From Lepidonotus clava (taxonomy: Eukaryota > Annelida > Polychaeta > Phyllodocida > Polynoidae): a DNA stretch of 64,000 nucleotides. The notes below the pieces were generated by a model that was given only the letters and a program-made list of their open reading frames with translations, did no database searches and was not told where the DNA came from. Location: positions 26,409,659 through 26,473,658 of the forward strand of contig OW387140.1 in NCBI GenBank assembly GCA_936440205.1, given 5' to 3'. Numbering within the stretch: the stretch's first letter is position 1; each line of letters begins with the position of its first letter. A program made the translations under genes and the position numbers. Below are positions 33,771 to 46,110 of the stretch, piece after piece.

Positions 33771-36100
33771 CTAGACAGTGATCTTTCACCTCCAGAACAG
33801 TCTTACCATCCTCCAGCGCCTCCGGGGTACGATTTATACCCTCGGACCGGACACCTACCTGTCAGGGCAGGTGTTGGGGCCTGTAAACAAGACAGGGCAG
33901 TGGTCACTACATGCTCCAGGGTGGGGTGGTGAGGATGGGGAGAGGGGAGAGGGGAGTAGGGAAGGGGAAGGGTAATAATATGTTTAAAGGCAGTTTTCTT
34001 TTACTCAAGAAGATAATGACACTATTATAACATGCCTGAAAATAAGTGTTTCTCTTGAACTTTGCCACCTATACTGTCTTATGTATGTATGATTCGTTGA
34101 AGTAACTGTGAGATATGGATTAGGGTTCTGTTTATATGCCCTATATACAACTTTTTATATACTACTTTTATATTTGTATTTGATATTTTACAAAACCATT
34201 TGTGGTACTTGTCCTATACATACACAAGAATCAAAATATCCATCTTACAAGTTCCTATACTACTATGCCCTATAATACAGCCGTATTCCCCCTAGCGCCA
34301 GCAGCAGCCTACACAGTCCCCCCGTTATTTGACAATGTAAGCAATCTGTCGGCCTCTCCAGTGACAAGCGTCTGACGCCAACTCGACACGATCCATTACA
34401 AGCGTCTCCCCTCCTCCCGGGGGACGCTGGGCGGGCCCTTTGATGTGGTTCCATCTCCCTACCCCCTGTCATCTCTCCTCCAGGCTTGGCATTCAGATAA
34501 GGGGCCATCCAGTGGGGAGTGGGTAGGAGGGGCAGGGCTGTAGAGGGGTAGGGGAGAGATAAGAGGCAAAGCAGACAAGCTTCAGTATAGCTTCTTCAGA
34601 TTTTTTCCAATGAATCTCCTCTGCCACTAATCTTGCACATGGGTCCTTCTCATGTCGACAAATATATATTCCTCAGTGATAGGTTATGATGGATTATGAT
34701 AAGTAGGAGAACGTTCGACATTGGCCTTGATATGAGAGGTATGTTATTGACATGTAGATGGGTCGGAGCTTGTAGAGATAGGCAGCATGATAAGTAAGAC
34801 ATAAACATGTTCAGTTACATTCAAAATAGTTTGATAACTTGGTGTTTAATGATAACGTCCAGAGACCATCCATTTTATGAGACTGAAAACATTGATTCAT
34901 GCTGTTGTATTTAATTGTCCGTGGAATTACAAATCGAAACACAAAGATAATAGAATAGAATAATGATCAAAAGGCCAGAGATATTGTGAATGTGAACACG
35001 TGTCACAATGTGGGACACCTCTTGACAGATTATTCAATGTCGTGAGTAAGGCTACACTTGAGTAAAATTATGTTTCTGGTCCAGTGTCCGGCCGGTTTTT
35101 GTTTTGCTTCTGACTGACAAATATATTTTTCATTTTTGTCAGCAGCAGCATTTCATATGAGATAAAGAAAAAATAAAAATATCTCAACAGCCCTACTGGT
35201 ATTTTCGTTCTCCATCGGTTTAACAAGAAGCCATTCAGCATAAAAGGATAACCTAAAGTAAATAGTCATTACATCTTGCCTATAAGTGGCTACAAGTGAA
35301 CCTACCTATTCACTCTGTAAACTTGTTTACAAAACCCATATCAACTGGTCAATTGGTCAACCACCAGGCAGCTTATTCAATGATATGTAATATACGAAGA
35401 AGTATTGCCTGTCCTTATATATCAAAACAGTAGATATAACAGTAATAATCAGATCTGGTTATAATTATATTAGTTGAATTTGCAAGACACCTCTTCAGAC
35501 TAATACATGACATTTGTATTGCGTGTGTCAAGGGCATTTAGGACAAAGGGACCTCAACTGACCAACATGAAGGCAGGGATTCAGATCCTTTGGGACAGGT
35601 GGTCAAAACCTGGCTACAACTTCTCCTAGAACAACAACATACTTATCACTCATAATGATGTGTTAGCACGAAATATTTTTCTACCGACTGCGCGACTCTA
35701 CATGGTGTGATGAATTGCAGACCACTCCGTGATTTAAGGCACGAATTTAAGAAGCCTGTAAGTTTGTCATACTCATTGGTAAAAGATGTGGAAAGAATTG
35801 TTGAAAGATATAACTAATTAGCCTGTAGAACCGCGGAAAAGGAGCCAAACCCCATTTCCCATCACAATAGTGTACACACTTTTGCCATGGAGTATCCGGA
35901 CATAAACATACACCACAAACTATCAACGTTTCTTTTAGCATCATTTGTGGGATTTATTTCCAAGCATATTGTAGAATTACATCATTGATGCAATTTTGGA
36001 TCATTTCTCAAGTTCCATATTCATAAATGATCTACAAACATACCGTTTGCCTGTCAAGTAATGCCCTCCCACTTACCTAATCCCACCAGTATTGGATATT
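33771..36100. other. Non-coding, mainly AT-rich
   Basis: A GC-rich patch at 34260-34560 includes CCTCCAGG words. No gene recognised. Confidence 0.55.
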
Positions 36101-36330
36101 GCTGACACTGCAGCACTCTGAGGCGCGTGTCAGGGCCCCTTACCACCTGTTAGCACCTACACACTACAAGACCGGTAGTGCTACATTGGACACGGGCACT
36201 GTGAATTAAGGCCCTGCTAATCACCAGGGATTATCGCCGGTCCTCAGGGGGCGTTAATCCGGACACGTGTGGGGTGGTGAGGGCAGTGATCACCGACACC
36301 CAGGTGTGAACCACTCCCCTATTGTATGGT
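36101..36330. promoter_or_regulatory. Island with paired K50 homeodomain sites
   Basis: GGATTA at 36228-36233 and TAATCC at 36255-36260, 27 bp apart, with TAATCA nearby, inside a 200-bp GC-rich island. These are the consensus sites of Otx/Pitx/Gsc-type proteins. Regulatory role inferred. Confidence 0.35.
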
Positions 36331-36639
36331 CTAGTACTACATGGAGGAATGCTAGATTGCAATGGTTACATGTTCTTTGTGTAGTGTCATGATAAAATGC
36401 AATCATACATGTATAACACTTATGTCAACTTTACATGTATATAATCCGTTCTACTATCACTTTACTTGTCATGTTACATAATGCGGCTATTTAGTAAATT
36501 TATCTTTTGCATTATTTATTAAATATAGCTTTTTAATAAAGTTATCATGCATGAATCATAACGCTGAAGTTCAAGCAAATAAATAAAAAGTAATGAAAAA
36601 CACAAATGATGGTACATTGTATCACATGTATCATTTTAA

Positions 36640-37056
36640 AATAAATGAAAGAAGTAGAAATAGGGACGTGCCCCACCCCCCGCCCCACTGCGTGCCCTCA
36701 TACGACCCCTAGGCTGGACACCACAGCTCCATGCTAATGTACCACCACACCCCCCACCCCCAACAACCCGTGACATTCTGCACGTGCGGGCATTGTCCCG
36801 CTCCCGTGCCGTGCCGCACGTAATTGGCTCCCCCAGGAGGGACCCTGGAGGAGCCCAGGAGGAGGCTGGAGGCGCCCGCCGCCAAGCGCTGCAGTGGTCA
36901 TCCGTCTTGATGAGGGGTCATTAGTGACCGCTCGGACATCGTCCATCCTGCTTACTCCAGTGGTCCTACACGCCGTCCGGGGCCCGCGAAACAATGTCTG
37001 ACCCTCCTCCAGGGCGCCGGACCCTCGTTAAGCCTGGAGGACGCGGGGTATGGAGG
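36640..37056. other. GC-rich island before a TATA-like site
   Basis: Dense CCTGGAGG/CCTCCAGG words (36835-37050) and CpG. It lies directly upstream of the TATAAAG at 37057. The 86-codon minus-strand frame is low-complexity. Confidence 0.4.
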
Positions 37057-37191
37057 TATAAAGGGGCCTCCCGCAGGCTCCAGGGGGACGTTTTAAGGAC
37101 ATAGCGGGAGGTAGACACAGTAGTCATTATGAGGTTTCTCTGTGAGTGGTTCTACATGTGTCTAACGGGTAATCCGGGCCTGCCGGACTGA
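37057..37191 (+). promoter_or_regulatory. Possible TATA promoter with a mini-ORF
   Basis: TATAAAGGGGCC at 37057 follows a GC-rich island. About 72 nt on, an ATG at 37129 opens MRFLCEWFYMCLTGNPGLPD and a stop at 37191. A possible donor (ACGG then GTAAT) lies at 37169. It might be the first exon of a small gene or a non-coding transcript; no continuation was found, so this is a hint only. Confidence 0.2.
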
Positions 37192-40100
37192 ATTGGGATC
37201 CTGTAGTATGTCACAACAATTACCTTCTCTGCTTTATTACTGATGAATCAGGTCTTCTAAAGATTTGCGAGGTTTCAGAAGAGGATGAGGTCATATATTT
37301 ACACTATAGTGGTATTATTGTCTTTTAGGTTGCAGTAGAAGCACAACCATGTTAGGCAATGTACACATTTACTTTACGTATATTTATTTAGTTACGTCAT
37401 ACTTTCACGAACGTGGTGCACTTTATTTTCATAGATAAGAAGTGATGATACTCAGCCAAAGATATTGAAAAAATATACATAGATTAAAACCATTCAGCGA
37501 AATCACTGACCACTTTCTACGACCCAAGAAAGAATCACTTGGTCTGCTAGACAATTTGTAGAACACTAGTAGTACAAAGAAAGTGGTGTTATTTCATGGC
37601 GACGCTGGTAGCACCCACAAGCCCAGATCCTGTTTTTCCCTTCACTTGTTGTAACCATGGTAACACATAGAGGGATTACAGGCCTGGAGGAAGGCTTTGG
37701 TCGTTTAAAGAAGGGCTTGTCTGTGAGAGGGCCATACAGGAGATACACATAGATAAGGGGAGGGCCATTGGCATCAAGACCGTGCCAAGGAGACCTTATC
37801 ATAACCGCGCTCCTCGGGACCTGTATCTTTTCGCTCACTTATCGCTGTAGAACATGGACACTTGTCTCCCCCCTACATTCCCCCAGTCCCCTCCACCACC
37901 CCCTACCCTACTGTAGGCTCTGTTGAGTCTTATCTCCCTCTTCGTCACGCTTCGCCGACCACAGCGCGGGAAAATCTAATCGACGGGGGGCATTCTAGAT
38001 CGACGAGGGGAATGGGGACGCGGAGAAAAAAGATACTGTGTTGGGGGGTTGAAAGACCGTGGAGGTGGGGGAGGGTACTGGGTCGGTAGGTTGGGGGTGA
38101 GGGACTGGCGGGGTTGGAGGTTAGGGTTTCTTTGTCAGACGGAGATGCGCGCGCAGCGTGGCCTGACATGGATCTGCGCATGTCTGACAATAGCGGAAGT
38201 GATGTCGGCGCCATGTTTTTGTTGGTGCTGCCTGTTGAGCTGTCTGTTTGGAAATGGGACTTGTGGGGGATGAGCAAAACGATGAGGAGAGAAGCTGGGT
38301 ACGATATTGAAAAGACCAGAGCGGGTCCTAGTTTGAATAGCCTGTCACCTTCGTTAGACATCGACTTTTTCATTAGGCAGCCTAAAAAAATCCTTGTTCG
38401 AACATCGGGGGCGACAAGAGTCTCGTTTAGACCCCAGCTATCTGTCAGCTAGAATCATTTTACAAACGCTCCCAGAATTCCTCAGACCGGAAAGATAACA
38501 GGCCCGCCGATCCCCCGTCGCCGATTCACCCATTATCGCCCCTATGACGCCCTCCCACACACTCTGAAGGATTGTCCGCGTGGCAGGGATCGCGCGCCAA
38601 GCCCTCACCTCCAGGCCAGCCGCCGTGCGCGCCTTCTAGCGCCACAAATCCTATATGAACGCACTTCCGGATTCCCTCTCATGGCCGTTTCTGGATTATC
38701 GCCTCATCCTTCGCTTTCCTTCTGCACTCCATTTCCACAATCACTCGCCCTGACACCATTTCGGATGGGTTTGGCGCGCCTTTTCGCGCGACACAGACTT
38801 AAGGGTTGAAAGTTGAAAGTCGTCTGCTCAGGAGGGATGTAGTTGACGCAGTCTGATGCGACGTCTTAGTTTTCAACAATGGTGACCTACTAAAGGGATT
38901 CCATATAATCTGGTTACGATATGCCCAAGCTTAAGCCTTATCATGGTTCCAAATTCACCGAAGAAGACCCACAGGAACTAGATATAACGTCAGTAGTATG
39001 TAAAGGCTAATTATCATATTAAACCTATAAGGAAATATATTGTGTCTAGCTATAAAGCCTTGTATTAATATTTAGTGTAAAATCACTACTGTTGTTTTTC
39101 AGAAGTGCTAATAGTTATACTGGGAAAGAGTCATAGATACTTCTCTGCATGTTACATAGTCGTTTCATCCTGTTACATATCTCCACTTACAGTCCTGTGA
39201 GTTTATGAATTGTGAAAGAAAATAAAGAGCAACAAGACAATGCTTTCATGTCTCTAAGAATCAAGTTTCACCTACTTTATTACTATAGGATATGGAGGAT
39301 TGCCTAGATTTCAGTGAGTCCTTGCCTTGATCTCCCTCGTGGTCACCCGACCGTGACGACATGAGCACCTATATACAGTGCTCCACATCAACTCAGTGCC
39401 TACAACATTTCCCGGACAATAAATTTTCTAACAGACTGGTAGCTTAACTAAGTTAAGTCACCCATATATTGCTTAATCGTATCCACGTTTATAGTGTCAA
39501 ATGTCCTAATAGGGACATCAATACATCTAGTTACGACGGTGGAAGGTCATGAGACCACGATTCTCCCCTATGTAATACCGTATCGGCAGAAGCCCTGACC
39601 CACGGTAAGTAGTATACCAAAAGTGTACTTCTCAGCAGGGTTTATAAACTTTCGCGAACTTCTTGCGTCTTTGTCTCCATGGTAAATTATTAACTTGCAC
39701 CGATCATCAGTACAGTCCGACTGTCAGCCATCACGACCGATGACTTCTGGGAAGGAAAGCACTGACCGACTCATCCATCAGGGGGCGCCACCTCCCGCCC
39801 TGTCCGCACTTCCGGTTCTCTGAGACAAACGGGCAGGGTGAGGTGACAGATCACTGTTATAATTACCCCATCTCATCCACCACCCTCCTTGTAGTTGTAG
39901 CTAGTTATCTTTTATCCACAGACATTTTCGCAGACTCTTCAATTAAACAAATTGAATCACTGAGATCTAAACGCTGACTAGTTGGTCATGAATCTAAAGG
40001 CTGTAGCCAGTATGATATTCACAAAAGACTTCTTCTTTTTTCAGTAGAACTGGGTGGATTTTGAAGAAGGTTCACTGTGTCATTGACATGACCTTGACGG
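37192..40100. other. Non-coding upstream DNA
   Basis: AT-rich apart from 37860-38450 (GC-rich with overlapping opposing frames, no domain) and 38460-38790, a CpG-rich island with CCCATTATCGCCCC and GGATTATCGCC words that looks like a regulatory candidate. Confidence 0.45.
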
Positions 40101-40174
40101 AGAGAGAGGAGTTCTTCCGGCTACACTAACCAGCGTCTGCTGCCCCTGTCACCACCCGCCCTGTGGGATGACGC

Positions 40175-40206
40175 AGTGTCACTGTCACTGTCACTGTCAC
40201 TGTCAC
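40175..40206. repeat. (TGTCAC)n microsatellite
   Basis: Five consecutive TGTCAC units within a GC-rich island (40101-40830). That island has opposing open frames without a recognisable domain. Confidence 0.9.
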
Positions 40207-41197
40207 GGCCATCCTGACACCAAAGTCGGCCCCCACTGACCATCGGTCAGCCCCCCGCCGGTCATCAGCCCATCACTTAGCCGCCCGCCGGACAACACGG
40301 CCCGTCGTCATGACAACGGATGCTCATCGCTCTCCGCCGCGCCCTCTGGGTGTCGTGTCGGAAATTAAAGTTCGCCATCGACGGTCCGACGGCGCACCAG
40401 CTGGACAGGAAGTGCGGGCGCATCCCGATCTCGCTCACTTCCGGTCGGCGGACACCACTATATCCGGGGCGCGGACGCGGCGGTGGACGTGGCGGGGGGC
40501 GACGTCGACGGTGTTGGTGATATGGGCTGCTTTTGCCTCCATGAATATGCTCTCTACTACTGATCCAAGCTGGACAAAGTAAACTTAGCTGTTGGCCACT
40601 ATACGTTGATTCCCCGCCATTTTTACTAGCCGCCGATGACCGCGACCAGGGAGCACCACCTGTCTGGTCTGACATGACGGTGGTGGTCTTTGGGGGGTCG
40701 GGGAGGTGGGGTTGCAGAAATGGGGACTAGATCAGAAAGATGCCTGGGGTCTTGACCCCTGACCTCACACTGTGTCCGGGCAGGTGTTGTACGTCGGGCG
40801 AGGGAGGTCACATGACAGCCAGCGGTCACACGACATAAGGATCACTGCCACACATGTAGAGGGCAACCGGGCGAACAAAGTTAGGCCTATATGCGTTTTC
40901 TATAAAAAGGAAGGGAAAAGAAAATAGAAACCTTTAACTCTTTTATAATTATATTGAACGTTCTTAGTTTCAACAATACAAGTTCCCATATCGACATTCA
41001 CCACAAGATCTATTGCACCAAAAAGCACCAGTCAGAAATACATGGTTGTTATATATGGGATTAGAATGTATGGTGCCAAAGACAGTACTAAAGACCATCC
41101 AATAGGCCTACTACCAGGCTCGTTCCACCATCTTGTTTGTTCAGAATACTGAAGTTTCTGGTATTACATTCACAGTTTCGCGAGCCCTTCGCTTTAA

Positions 41198-42053
41198 CCC
41201 CTTCCACCCCATAAGGCCATATTTGGCCACCACATGAGTGTTACCCATAAAATGGCACCTCTTTTAGGGTTTTATTCTGATAATAAAATGGGTATTTCAT
41301 CTACACTCATGGGGTAAATATCAAAATATTCCCAAAGTTCCAAGGAACCTTACACTTTTTGTATTATAATTCTATGATGCTTAGATGTTTTAGAACATGT
41401 GTTCCAGTAAAGGCCGTTATGGTCAATATTGGGCAAATCTGCCTATTCTGGGAAATCAGCCTCTTGAAAGCATTAATTAAGGAATTATTGGTGAAAAAAC
41501 ATTTTACCATGTAATTTTGTGGAAAAGTTTGACTTCGATAGAAATTTCCTGAGAATTCAATGATTTTCATGAAAATATTAATTCTTTTGCAAATGATGCA
41601 TTACGGGAAATTTGCAATGGAATGTTTTTTTCACAGAAATCCTTCATATAATCAGGTTGTTAGGTTGCCATGGTTACCGAAAAAAGAACATTCGGAGTCG
41701 ATGGAACAATTTTCATGGGTAATGTGGGAAATATCTTTTTCTGCCTTATATTTCAAACAGTTAGATAAAAGACCAAGTCAATTAAAAGTTATTGTATTTT
41801 AAACATTTTTCTGAATAAGAAATGCTTTTTATTCTAAATATACAAGGTCAAGTTAAAGTTAACATAACATGGAAACAAAGATGACTATCAGAACTGGGGG
41901 GTTTCTATTGTACAAGAAGTAGGGAAGTTCAAATGACCATATCTAAGCTTCTAAAAGGAATATTTTCAAATGGTTTGCAGATTTAGAAAGCATTTCTTCT
42001 GTAGTCCACACATATTTTCATCTACTATCCTCAGGAATAGAGGGTTAAAGGGG
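41198..42053. mobile_element. piggyBac-like non-autonomous DNA transposon (856 bp)
   Basis: Flanked on both sides by TTAA (41194-41197 and 42054-42057), the target site of piggyBac-family elements. Ends are inverted: CCCCTTCCACCC on the left and, reverse-complemented, CCCCTTTAACCC on the right (10 of 12 match). The inside is AT-rich with no transposase, so it would have to be moved by an enzyme made elsewhere. The TIRs are short, which keeps confidence moderate. Confidence 0.6.
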
Positions 42054-42057
42054 TTAA

Positions 42058-43639
42058 GTAGGTGGACAAAAAAGCAGCTTAGCAGCCCCCAAATTCTGAT
42101 TTACTCATGTTGCAAGGATTACAGAGGGTTGTCTCGACTTTCTGAACTGACCAACTCGCTTTTTTTTTAAACCCATGAAAAGTATTAGCAATCAGGATTT
42201 TTTTTTGGTGTTGACAGTCTTTATGTAACCAACAGCATATATTGTCTATGCTCTCTTCGCTACCTTTCACCCCTTTTCTATGACTCAAGAATATTGACAG
42301 CGTCGTATATCAAGACGTGACGTGGGACAGCACAACGTTATATTGTTACAAAGAAAACGGGTTCCTCTATTGATTCCTCGGTTGATTAAAAACGATCCTT
42401 TAAATCTTCAATGATAGGATACGACTGGAGTCCTCTTTGGACTGTTATCAAAGGGCCTGTTTTGAGGGACAGGTTGGTGCCAGGGGTAGAGACTGTTGGG
42501 ACCTAGTCAGGGGTTGTTGTTGCGTGAGGAGTAGGGTACTGGAGATCTGGAGGGCACAGCCCTCGTAAAAACAGATCTCTTGGAGTGATACACATATATG
42601 CTTTCCAACATTTGTTTCGTAGCAATCTTAGTTTTCTTTAGACCTGCCCACTAGGGTTCATTCGTTTTTTTTCGACTTTTGCAGAAACAGAGGGTTTAAA
42701 GGGCGTTTTTTAAACAAGAATATTAGGATGATTTATTCATTGGTTCTGCCTGTTCAAGCACCTTTTTCAGTATCTGAAATTATGAAGCTGACGGCTGCAG
42801 GATTTGTATTGACATCGTTGGCAAGAAAAGAAATCATTCTCATACTCCATGGTTCACGTTTTCAGTAGTATTACCTCAAAAGAACTAGGTAGATGATTGA
42901 CGTTAAAATAATTTCATTGTTGGGTAAACCACCCAGACTAAGATCTCTGTTGAAGATCAGCGGTGGATATTGGGGGGAAGCGCGGGGGCTCGTGCCCTCA
43001 CCTTTTCTTGGACCAAATTTAGATTTCTTAATGTAAAATATTGGAAAAAAGGGTTGCCCCCCTTTTGTATTAGCACGCCCCCATCTTTTCAAAAAGATGT
43101 ACATGTTCATGTATCTATAAGATTCTCATAGATATTGCCCATCCCTCCATGAGAATTCCAAAGGGCAATGTACGCAGACCCTTCAAGGGGTGAGGCTCGG
43201 TTGCTTATTTTTGGGCTGGGAATTGGCACCAATGGCGGATTTAGCCCTTTTCCGGAATATCATTTCCTTTTAAAAGGCAAATTCGGCCCAAAACCCAAAA
43301 TGTTACACCAAAACTTCCACTTTTAAATCCTACATCCACCAATGGCACAGTGAGGAACAGTAGTAGTTAGTATGTGTCTCTGCCCTCTACCGTTTTTATG
43401 GTATATACCCTGGGAGTGCTCGTGATGTCCCCTATTCAGGATGGTGGTGAGCTGCTCCAACCCAGGCAGTTTGCAGAGAACGAAGTACAAAGTAATTACC
43501 ATGCATGTCTGTTAACTACGCTTGTAATTGAAACCACCTATATGAATTTATTTTTCATTGTTGGTGTCTAACTTCCTGTTTACAAATTCAAAGTCGTGTA
43601 TATTTTTCATGACACGAGATTACCAGAACAGTTCTAAGG
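42058..43639. other. Non-coding with possible old repeats
   Basis: 43205-43345 begins CCAATGGCGGATTTAGC and ends with a loosely inverted ATCCACCAATGG, so it may be a decayed inverted-repeat element. Otherwise nothing recognised. Confidence 0.4.
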
Positions 43640-44478
43640 ACGCTATCCCACAAACAGATTCTATCTTACAAATAGTTGTGTCTTTGTGGGATAGCATCAC
43701 CACAAGATGCTATCCCACAAAAAGCTGCTTAGTCACAAATATTTGGAGGATAGCATCTGCAGTCTAACTGATGCTAAACCATAAATTATGTGACTTAGCA
43801 GCTGTTTGTGGGATAGCATCACTAGAAGACACTAAGGTGCAAACAGGCACTAAGCTACAAATATTTGAGGGATAGCATCTCCAATCAGACCAATGATACA
43901 AATATCTATCAATCAATAAAAATTACATCATCCAAAATGATGTTCTTTAAAATGATATCATCCGAAATTTGGGGCAATGTCAATAATTTTTGGGGGACAA
44001 CATTTGGGCCAGCATCAGTTTGACCACCATGATTTAGGGTGACAATATTAAGGCTATGTCATTTTCAGGGGATGTAAAAGCAGACGTCAGGGAGGGTAAT
44101 GTCAGGTGGGGTGATATCATTGAAATGAAGAATTTTCTGTGATGTCATATTTGGTAACCCCATTTTGGCACCTCCTTTTTGGAAATGTTAATTCTGACAA
44201 CATCAATTTTGATGCCATCACCTGTGACCCGTTTGAACCCATCTTGAACCCTTTTCTTCCTACTTAACTTAGCTGACCGATGTTGACCAATCTTCACCAC
44301 CCATTTCAACCAACATAGACCAATATGGCCTACTCTTAACCATTTTTGATTCCAAAGTAAGCAATTTGAGGGTTAGGGTCCATTTGTGGGATCGCAGCTG
44401 TTTGTAGTATAGTGTCTTTATGATGTTGTTGTCCCATAAACCAATTTGAAGGATAGGATCTGTTTGTGGGATAGCGTC
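43640..44478. mobile_element. Inverted-repeat (MITE-like) element, 839 bp
   Basis: Terminal inverted repeats of 35 bp at 43640-43674 and 44444-44478 match at about 32 positions, the outer 21 perfectly (GACGCTATCCCACAAACAGA plus T). Inside the left end are two direct repeats of about 122 bp (43683-43804 and 43805-43926), each with TTTGTGGGATAGCATC and CAAATATTTG. The first holds an 11-bp perfect hairpin (GGGATAGCATC / GATGCTATCCC). No coding frame and no clear target-site duplication, so the superfamily is unknown. Confidence 0.75.
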
Positions 44479-46110
44479 TTGAAGTAGATGCAAATACAAA
44501 TACTCACAAGAATCTCTTTTTTCCCCTTAAAATTTTGGTGGTTGTGATGTGAAGTGTTAAGACGGCCATAATAAGTATATTTGATTTGATTAGATTTGAA
44601 AGATTATGTACTATTGATTTTGAAACAAGTTCAAAAAATGTGGTGTACCTCTTTTATATTCTGAGAAAAGACCGGTCCGTGCATGGTGATAATAACGTGA
44701 AATCTCAAAATACATATCAAATCTTGAAATTTCCTAACTTTTTAGAAGTGATGATATAATTTTAACAGAATGGTCAAAATTATTAAGATTGACAGCACAT
44801 TCTTAACTCAAAAATTCATAACTCTGCCTAGATTAATTATGCAGGTAGACTGTTGATACCCAGGACACAGCAACGATAGGCTCTATTGATTGGGGACAAC
44901 ATGTTATACAAGAAAAATACCGAAATCGTTCAGGGTGTTAAAATGGCAAAAAGAGGTCGATCTTTAAATATTTTCCTTTATTCAATAAAGGAAAAATAAC
45001 AATTCTTGCATAGAAGTTTTATTAACAAATTTGATCAAACGTGCAAATCTCTTTAACGAATTCAAACTGACACAATGTCATGTTGAAATCCACCACCCCC
45101 ATTATTTCCTGTAGATAATGTATCTAGTTTTCCAACACCGTATAATAATAAGCGTGTATGGCAATCTCTTAATCAAAGAGTCCGTGGATATTCTATTGGG
45201 TGTTTTTTTTATTATTTTATTCTATGCATGTATTTTTCGATAACTCGCATGATGTGGCAGTGTGCCTTTCTTTGTGCCCTAAAGAGGAGGGTCTTATTTT
45301 CAATTCTATAGAAACATAATGATAAATCTCTATCTCTACACCATACCTGCAGCACACATTTTGGTTTTTAAATAATTTCTGCACACGATCGCACAAAAGC
45401 AAAAGAACTTCGCTGAAACAGAGATATTTGGAATCGTCGCAGATGGATTCTGTTCGTGGTAGAGAGGGTTGGTGTAGACGTGTATTTCTATTTCGCCCCT
45501 ACGTACAAAACTGTTGCCAATTTGTGATGGTCAATATGTACCAATCTACTCTGTTTTTATCTAACGACTCGCAGTGTGCTAAATATAGCCACAGTGTACA
45601 ATATACAACGAGCAGCTCCCCGGCTCAGTGGGTCACTCACCCCCTTAGTCATGTCATACACATGCTGAACATGTTATGAGTTGTAACAAAAAGTAGACAG
45701 GGACGGGCTGGGTGGGGCTTGGAGTAGGAGAAGGGGTAAAGGGCACAATAGTTCTGTTTACGTCCCCCTGCCCAAGCATGATTACCCACTGTTAGATCTG
45801 GACCATCCAGGACCTCCGAGGGGTGGGGCCCTCCAGGGGGCACCGCCATCATCTCTATCAGTCCCTCCAGGGTCAGAGGTCAAACGCCTGGAGGCGCTTT
45901 GATCTGGGTAGCGTGTGATTTGTGCCAATCTGAGGACTATTTTTTCGGCGGCGGAGGGGCCCGCGTGGTCTGGGTTGTAATGAGGCGGCGAGCGGTCGGC
46001 CTGGAAATGGCATTGTTTGAGCTAATTCCCAACTGCTCCAATTGAGCAGGAACTGCTCGCACTGGGCCGGAAAAAAGTCTGCCACCTCCCCCACACACCC
46101 ATTACTGGCC
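44479..46110. other. Non-coding, GC-rich island at its end
   Basis: 44479-45600 is AT-rich. 45600-46110 is a GC-rich island with CCCTCCAGGG words and a GAGCTAATTCCC block. No gene recognised. Confidence 0.5.

Noticed and set aside
43205-43345. Inverted-repeat element
   Set aside because: The ends match at only about 10 of 13 positions and no target duplication is visible; left as a note.
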